From: Granulicella cerasi
Lineage (GTDB): Bacteria; Acidobacteriota; Terriglobia; Terriglobales; Acidobacteriaceae
Reading direction: 5' to 3'
Length of the DNA: 64,000 nt
Assembly: GCF_025685575.1 (NCBI RefSeq)
Contig: NZ_JAGSYD010000004.1
Location: 1 to 64,000, forward strand
The notes beneath the pieces are model-generated. The model was not told where the DNA came from. It saw nothing but the letters and a program-made list of their open reading frames with translations, and searched no databases. Below are positions 59,767 to 64,000 of the stretch, piece by piece. A program made the translations under genes and the position numbers. Positions within the stretch are counted from its first letter, which is position 1. Each line of letters begins with the position of its first letter.

Positions 59767-62742
59767 ATGATGGAAAGGTTTCCAGTGATCCTTCGAAAGC
59801 TTTTTTGCGCCTTTGTGTGCACGTTGCCGATTTCAGCCCAGATGGTCACCGGCGCACGCATGCCCGGGTACGCTGACGCCTTCGCGTTGAGCAAGGACAG
59901 CGGCTTCACCGTGCAGGAACTGACGGTGACCACGCCGTCGGGAACGATGGCCAATGTGCTGGAGGGCGGCGAGCAGCCGACGCTGACGTTCCTCGTGCAC
60001 GCGACCGGCCGCGGCTTCGACGGCGAAGCGCACCTGCGCATCGTGCACTATCGCACCTCAGTGCCTGCCGGGGATGTGTGGAAGCCGACGGTGTATCGCC
60101 TGGAGGAAGACCCCGGCGTAGCGGTGGAGCTTCATCTGCGCGCCGGCGGTGAGCAACGTGTCACCGTTGAGCCGAAGATCCCCGCGGCCTACGGCGGCTA
60201 CGCGCTGGTGCTCGACGTGCCCGAGCGTGGGCGGGTGTTCGCTGCGACGGTAGCGCGGGTCATTGAGCCGGACGCGGGACGTGTGCAGTTCCCGACGTAC
60301 GCGCTGGACACGGACTGGCCGCAGAACATGAACGAAGGCGTTTACGTGGTGATGCAGAAGCTGGGCATCAAGGGCGTGCGCACGGGCGCGGGCTTCAATC
60401 TGCCGAGTGATGCGGCGTACAAGTCGGAGCAGGCACGGCTGGAGCGTGAACTCGGATGGGCGAAGAAGCATGATGTGACGGTGATGCTGACGCTCGGCGT
60501 GGGAGACCTGCACTCGCCGATACAACCGCTGGGCATGGGCAGGCCATGGCTGACGCCGGATGGCACGATGCTGAAGTCGAAGGCCGATCTCGCGTGGATG
60601 CCGCAGTTTGATGGGCAGTTCCAGCAGTGGACCGAAGAGCTTGCCACGCAATATGGCTGGCCGAAGGGCAACCTGAACGCGGTGGAGGTGTGGAACGAAC
60701 CATGGGAGAGCATCTCTATCTCGGGCTGGGGCTCGGACATTCCGCGCTATCGAACGATGTATGCGCACATGGCCGAAGGCGTGCTCGCGGCGCGCAGGAA
60801 GGCTGGCGCGCAGGTCTTGATCGGTGGAACGTCGTCATCATCGAATGCGCGCGACAAGCTTTTTGCCGATGGCAAGGACACGTTTCTGCCGGTCTTTGAC
60901 TTTGTGAGTATCCACTACCAGGGGTTGGCGGCGGACCCCAGTCTGCAGCCCGAGTGGGTGCATCGCAAGGGTGCCACCGGGCCGGTGCGTGTGTGGGACA
61001 CCGAGAGCTGGATCGCGAACTCTGAGGACCGCGTTGCGGGCGTGCTGGCGTCTATGCGGGCGCAGGGGCAGAGCCGCACGGCGGGCGTGTATGCGGGCAA
61101 CGTGTACGAGAGCCGCAATGTGAAGGTCGGCGGTGAGGTCTTCCCCGTGGTGCAGGCGTACCCGACTGCGGCGGCGATTGCGGCGGCGCAGAAGTTCATC
61201 GGGCAGCGGCCGTTTCGCGAGATCCTCTTCCGCAACGGTCTGCCATGGGTGTTTGTGTTTGGCGATCGCGAGGGGCGGCAGGAGGATGGAACGCTGGTGG
61301 TCGTGGGCGATCTGACGAAGATCTATCCGCGCGACCGCGTGCTCTTTCGCAGTGTGAAGCTGAGTGAGAACGCTTCGCTGACGCTGGCTGCGAACGCGGC
61401 GACGAAGCTCTATGACTTCTACGGCAACCCGGTGGAGGCGAAGGACGGCGCGTATACGATTCCGCTCGACGGGCATGGGTTCTTCCTGCGTAGCGATGGC
61501 TCTGCGGGTTCGTTTGCGCGCGTCGTGGCGGCGCTGCGCAAGGCCACGATGCGGGGCGTGGAGCCGGTGGAGTTCAAGGTGCATGACTTCACGGCGCCGA
61601 TCGCGAGCGCGCCTGCGGTGCGCATCGAGTTGACGAATGTGTTGAATCGCCCGGTGCATGGAACGCTGTCGGCAACGGTCGCCGGCGGGGAGATGGGGGC
61701 GGGTTCCGTCGGTGTGGACCTGGCCGCGGATGAGACGAAGATCGTTTCGCTGCCGGTGCATGGCAAGGCGGTACCGAGCAACGCCTATGCGCTGCATGCG
61801 CGCTTTGACGCGGGTGCAGACGGCGCCGCCGAGCATGACGAGATGCTGCATGTGAACTGGATTGCGAAGCGGACGATTCATGTGGACGGCGACCTGAAGG
61901 AGTGGGACGGCGTGTTGCCGCAGGTGCTGGCCAGCGAGGGCATCGGCGCGAACCTGACGGAGAAGGCGTATCTGCCGTTCATGCCGACCAACGATGCGGC
62001 CGACGCGAAGGACGCCGCGCCCACTGTGTGGACCGCGTATGACGATCAAAACTTCTACTTCGCCGCGCGCATCCCGGACTCGACGCAGGATGAAGGGATG
62101 ATCCGCTTTGAGAAGCGCGACGATGACAGCTACTACTATCCCGAGCTGGTGAAGACCGCAGACGGCAACACGTTGCCGTGGCCGAACAACGTGCCGCGCT
62201 ACAGCTATCGCAAGCACTTCGATGTGCCCAGCGGATCGGGCGGGCATGACAATGTGCAGATCGCCTTCAATGTGCTGGAGAAGAAGCCGTGGCTGCCGTA
62301 CCCCGCAGGCACGATGCCGCACTTCATCTCGTACTGGGACACGGACTACGAGTATGCGCTGAATCCGGTGGCGAAGCAGTTTGGCGGCGGCGCTGAGGTG
62401 TGGCGTCTGCTGGCGCCGGGCGTGCCGGTGAAGTCGTACTTCCCGCGTCAGCCGAAGGCGGCCATCGACCAGGGGCCGGTGAGCGGAGCGCAGCTTGTGG
62501 TGCGCCACGATGGCAACCTGCGCATCGTGGAAGCATCGATTCCGTGGACGGAGATGCCGGCGGTGCATGAGCGCATCCTCGCCGGCAAGACGGTGAAGTT
62601 CTCCTGCCGCGTGAATGACAACAAGGGCAAGTCGCGCGAGCTGGCGACGGAGCGCTCGGTTTCCAAGGACAACCCGCCGACGTTTCATGACCCTTGGCAG
62701 ACGCACTGGGCCAACGAGCTGGAGTTCGGCGCGGAGAAGTAG
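59767..62742 (+). CDS. Secreted clan-A glycoside hydrolase with CBM9-like C-terminus
   Basis: The product is 991 aa from ATG 59767; GTG 59785 is an alternative that puts operator site 7 just upstream. A signal peptide ends in PISAQ. The barrel has the acid/base Glu in VEVWNEPWES and the nucleophile Glu in VWDTESWIAN. Residues about 560-680 form beta domains. The C-terminal 300 residues read like a CBM9/DOMON sugar-binding domain (IHVDGDLKEWDGVLP, WTAYDDQNFYFAARIPD). It ends 1 bp from the LacI-family gene. The GH family number is uncertain. Confidence 0.85.
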   Translation: MMERFPVILRKLFCAFVCTLPISAQMVTGARMPGYADAFALSKDSGFTVQELTVTTPSGTMANVLEGGEQPTLTFLVHATGRGFDGEAHLRIVHYRTSVPAGDVWKPTVYRLEEDPGVAVELHLRAGGEQRVTVEPKIPAAYGGYALVLDVPERGRVFAATVARVIEPDAGRVQFPTYALDTDWPQNMNEGVYVVMQKLGIKGVRTGAGFNLPSDAAYKSEQARLERELGWAKKHDVTVMLTLGVGDLHSPIQPLGMGRPWLTPDGTMLKSKADLAWMPQFDGQFQQWTEELATQYGWPKGNLNAVEVWNEPWESISISGWGSDIPRYRTMYAHMAEGVLAARRKAGAQVLIGGTSSSSNARDKLFADGKDTFLPVFDFVSIHYQGLAADPSLQPEWVHRKGATGPVRVWDTESWIANSEDRVAGVLASMRAQGQSRTAGVYAGNVYESRNVKVGGEVFPVVQAYPTAAAIAAAQKFIGQRPFREILFRNGLPWVFVFGDREGRQEDGTLVVVGDLTKIYPRDRVLFRSVKLSENASLTLAANAATKLYDFYGNPVEAKDGAYTIPLDGHGFFLRSDGSAGSFARVVAALRKATMRGVEPVEFKVHDFTAPIASAPAVRIELTNVLNRPVHGTLSATVAGGEMGAGSVGVDLAADETKIVSLPVHGKAVPSNAYALHARFDAGADGAAEHDEMLHVNWIAKRTIHVDGDLKEWDGVLPQVLASEGIGANLTEKAYLPFMPTNDAADAKDAAPTVWTAYDDQNFYFAARIPDSTQDEGMIRFEKRDDDSYYYPELVKTADGNTLPWPNNVPRYSYRKHFDVPSGSGGHDNVQIAFNVLEKKPWLPYPAGTMPHFISYWDTDYEYALNPVAKQFGGGAEVWRLLAPGVPVKSYFPRQPKAAIDQGPVSGAQLVVRHDGNLRIVEASIPWTEMPAVHERILAGKTVKFSCRVNDNKGKSRELATERSVSKDNPPTFHDPWQTHWANELEFGAEK
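59771..59784. promoter_or_regulatory. LacI-type operator TGGAAAGGTTTCCA (site 7)
   Basis: Six-base arms TGGAAA/TTTCCA with GG instead of CG at the centre. It lies in the divergent promoter region of the permease and the clan-A glycosidase. It overlaps the first codons or ribosome site of the glycosidase. Confidence 0.6.
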
Positions 62743-63774
62743 CTAAGCCGTCGGCGTGCAACCGCAGGAGCCGCGGATGACGAAGTCGAGGTCAAGCTGC
62801 AGGCGCTTGGCGGGCTCGTCGGCGTTGCCGTTGATGCGCGCGAGCAGTTGCGTGGCCGCGCTTTCTCCGATGCGCGAGGCGGGCTGCACCATAGCGGTCA
62901 GCGGTGGATGCAGGAAGGGGCCAAGCTGCACGTCGTCGAAGGCCACGAGCGCAAGTTCCTCGGGCACCTTGATGCTGCGGCTGGCGAAGGCTTCGATGAC
63001 CTGCAGGGTGGTGAGCTCGTTGATGCTGAAGATAGCGGTGGGCGGCTGCTTCATCGCGCGCCAGATGTCGATCTGTCGGGCGACGCTGCCGTCGTCGGGC
63101 GAGACGATCTCGAGCATAGGCGGAAGTCCCGCGTCCTTGATCGCTGAGCGATAGCCATCGATACGCTGCTGAATGGTGTAGAGATGGCGATGGATGCCGA
63201 TGCAGCCGATGCGCTTGTGGCCGTGGCCGATGAGATGCTGCACGGCGACCTTGGCGGCCTGCTTGTTTTTCACCAGCACGGAGTCAAAGGTGCTTGCCGA
63301 GATGGGTTGATCAAAGGCGACGACGGGCAGCTTGGAGACGCGCGTGGTGTGCAGCACGGAGTCTTCGCCATCGGAGGGCACAATGAGGATGCCGTCGATC
63401 TGGTGGCGGATGAGGTAGTCGATCTCCTCGTTCTCGATGCGGCCGTCGCCGTCGGTGAAGGCGATGATGGAGGTGTAGTGCGCCTGGCGCAGGACCTTCT
63501 GCGCACCGCGAATACACTGCGCCATGAAGGGGCCGCCGATGTTGGGCACGACGATGCCGACGGCGCCGGAGCGCTTGACGCGGAGTCCGCGGGCTAGCTC
63601 ATTCCGCTGGTAGCCGAGCCGCTCGGCGGCGCGTTCGACGCGCTTGCGTGTCTCTTCGCTGACGAGGTTCTGGCCCGACAGGGCACGCGAGGCTGTACCC
63701 AGGCCAACGTCGGCTAAACGGGCCACATCAACCAGGGTGGGAGCGGGATTCGTCGATTTACTTTTGCCGGGCAA
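62743..63774 (-). CDS. LacI-family transcriptional regulator
   Basis: The product is 343 aa. The N-terminal helix-turn-helix reads TLVDVARLADVGLGTASRAL, with the hinge ELARGLRVKRSG following at residues 58-69. The periplasmic-binding-like sensor domain follows (VGIVVPNIGGPFMAQCIRGA, GILIVPSDGEDSVL, VVAFDQPIS, ALVAFDDVQLGPFLHPPLTA). The third turn of the helix deviates from the usual A-x-x-A-G-V-S, with VG in place of VS. A hinge Leu fits the CpG-centred palindromes in this window. It is probably the repressor of the locus, with an unknown sugar as inducer. Confidence 0.93.
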   Translation of the reverse strand: MPGKSKSTNPAPTLVDVARLADVGLGTASRALSGQNLVSEETRKRVERAAERLGYQRNELARGLRVKRSGAVGIVVPNIGGPFMAQCIRGAQKVLRQAHYTSIIAFTDGDGRIENEEIDYLIRHQIDGILIVPSDGEDSVLHTTRVSKLPVVAFDQPISASTFDSVLVKNKQAAKVAVQHLIGHGHKRIGCIGIHRHLYTIQQRIDGYRSAIKDAGLPPMLEIVSPDDGSVARQIDIWRAMKQPPTAIFSINELTTLQVIEAFASRSIKVPEELALVAFDDVQLGPFLHPPLTAMVQPASRIGESAATQLLARINGNADEPAKRLQLDLDFVIRGSCGCTPTA

Positions 63775-63852
63775 GGCGTCTCCAGAGTCATGCTACATGA
63801 AGCGGTGCTAAATCCTAGAGGCCGTGATACTTAGTTTGCCTCGCGGGGTCGG

Positions 63853-63864
63853 TGAAACGATTGC
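63853..63864. promoter_or_regulatory. Degenerate LacI-type site TGAAACGATTGC (site 8)
   Basis: It sits in the 103-bp gap above the LacI-family start. It shares the GAAACG half with the other sites but has a weaker right arm. Autoregulation would be natural. Confidence 0.4.
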
Positions 63865-63877
63865 GCGGATGGAAGGC

Positions 63878-64000
63878 TCAGCCGCCGCGGCGCCGTTGCA
63901 GGGAAAGCAGTGTTGGAGTGCCGCCCTGCTCGTCGAAAATGCGCAATGTATTGTGCTCCTTCAACCACGCTCGTGGCACGTGATAGTAACGCTGTGAGGG
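63878..64000 (-). CDS. GH35-like beta-galactosidase, C-terminus only
   Basis: The minus strand is open from the window edge to a TGA at 63878. The last 40 residues contain SQRYYHVPRAWLKEHNTLRI followed by FDEQGGTP, the conserved C-terminal sugar-binding segment of plant-like GH35 (and some GH2) beta-galactosidases. The rest of the gene lies to the right. It is the next minus-strand gene upstream of the LacI-family regulator. Confidence 0.72.
   Translation of the reverse strand, partial: PSQRYYHVPRAWLKEHNTLRIFDEQGGTPTLLSLQRRRGG

Noticed and set aside
60838-62706. Long minus-strand open frame inside the CBM9-tailed glycosidase
   Set aside because: Arg/His-rich shadow frame of a high-GC gene with no start signal or motif; the same holds for 41180-42787, 44334-45782 and 47589-49433.
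1-64000. CRISPR array
   Set aside because: No set of regularly spaced direct repeats with unique spacers was seen; repeats found are pairs or protein-domain repeats.

Overview
The window joins a temperate tailed-phage (siphovirus-type) prophage, positions 1 to about 23,800, to a stretch of GC-rich bacterial chromosome, about 23,800 to 64,000. The host looks like an acidobacterium of the Terriglobia type (Terriglobus, Granulicella or Edaphobacter relatives). The evidence is a very large carboxypeptidase-regulatory-domain TonB receptor, an acidobacterial VWFA-related protein, secreted proteins with He_PIG and bacterial-repeat Ig domains, and a dense set of glycoside hydrolases (GH92, GH31, GH28, GH35-like). 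The genus is an inference; there is no rRNA here.

Prophage, read right to left. At the right end the displaced 3' half of a tRNA-Glu(CTC)-like gene (23,755-23,799) marks the attachment site. The integrase and a small excisionase-like protein follow, then two hypotheticals and a 940-bp AT-rich gap with hairpins, repeats and two doubtful small ORFs. Next come an HNH protein, a small basic protein, an ECF-like sigma factor, a frameshifted cytosine methyltransferase, a second HNH protein and an adenine/cytosine-N4-type methyltransferase. A lone opposite-strand gene encodes a membrane-anchored DEDDh exonuclease. The HK97-like morphogenesis operon then runs terS, terL, portal, protease, major capsid, connector, head closure, tail terminator, tail tube, tail-assembly chaperone with a -1 frameshift, gp10-like protein, tape measure, SGNH-hydrolase tail protein, three tail-tip proteins and the 5' part of a J-like tip protein cut by the window edge. 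The lysis genes, repressor and left attachment site are not visible.

Chromosome, 23.8-30.8 kb. A TonB receptor and a secreted DUF1906 protein lie on the minus strand, probably cotranscribed. An RpiR-family regulator diverges from them.

Chromosome, 31.7-64 kb: a carbohydrate-degradation locus. It contains an SGNH esterase, an SGNH plus alpha/beta-hydrolase double esterase, a clan-A glycosidase and an NHL/propeller lipoprotein. A six-gene operon follows (VWFA protein, two GH92, a 1219-aa orphan protein, a Tat-exported orphan and a GH28). After it come a repetitive Ig-domain lipoprotein (opposite strand), a GH31, an FHS-type sugar permease diverging from a second clan-A glycosidase with a CBM9-like end, a LacI-family regulator, and the C-terminus of a GH35-like beta-galactosidase at the right edge.

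The main finding is a set of at least seven near-identical palindromes, consensus TGGAAACGTTTCCA, placed just before or across the starts of separate transcription units in this locus. A LacI-family regulator is encoded at its end and has an eighth, weaker site upstream. This defines a locally readable regulon. It covers proteins with no recognisable family (1219 aa and 360 aa) and secreted proteins whose C-terminal Ig domain seems split by a double membrane segment and a lipobox-like motif.
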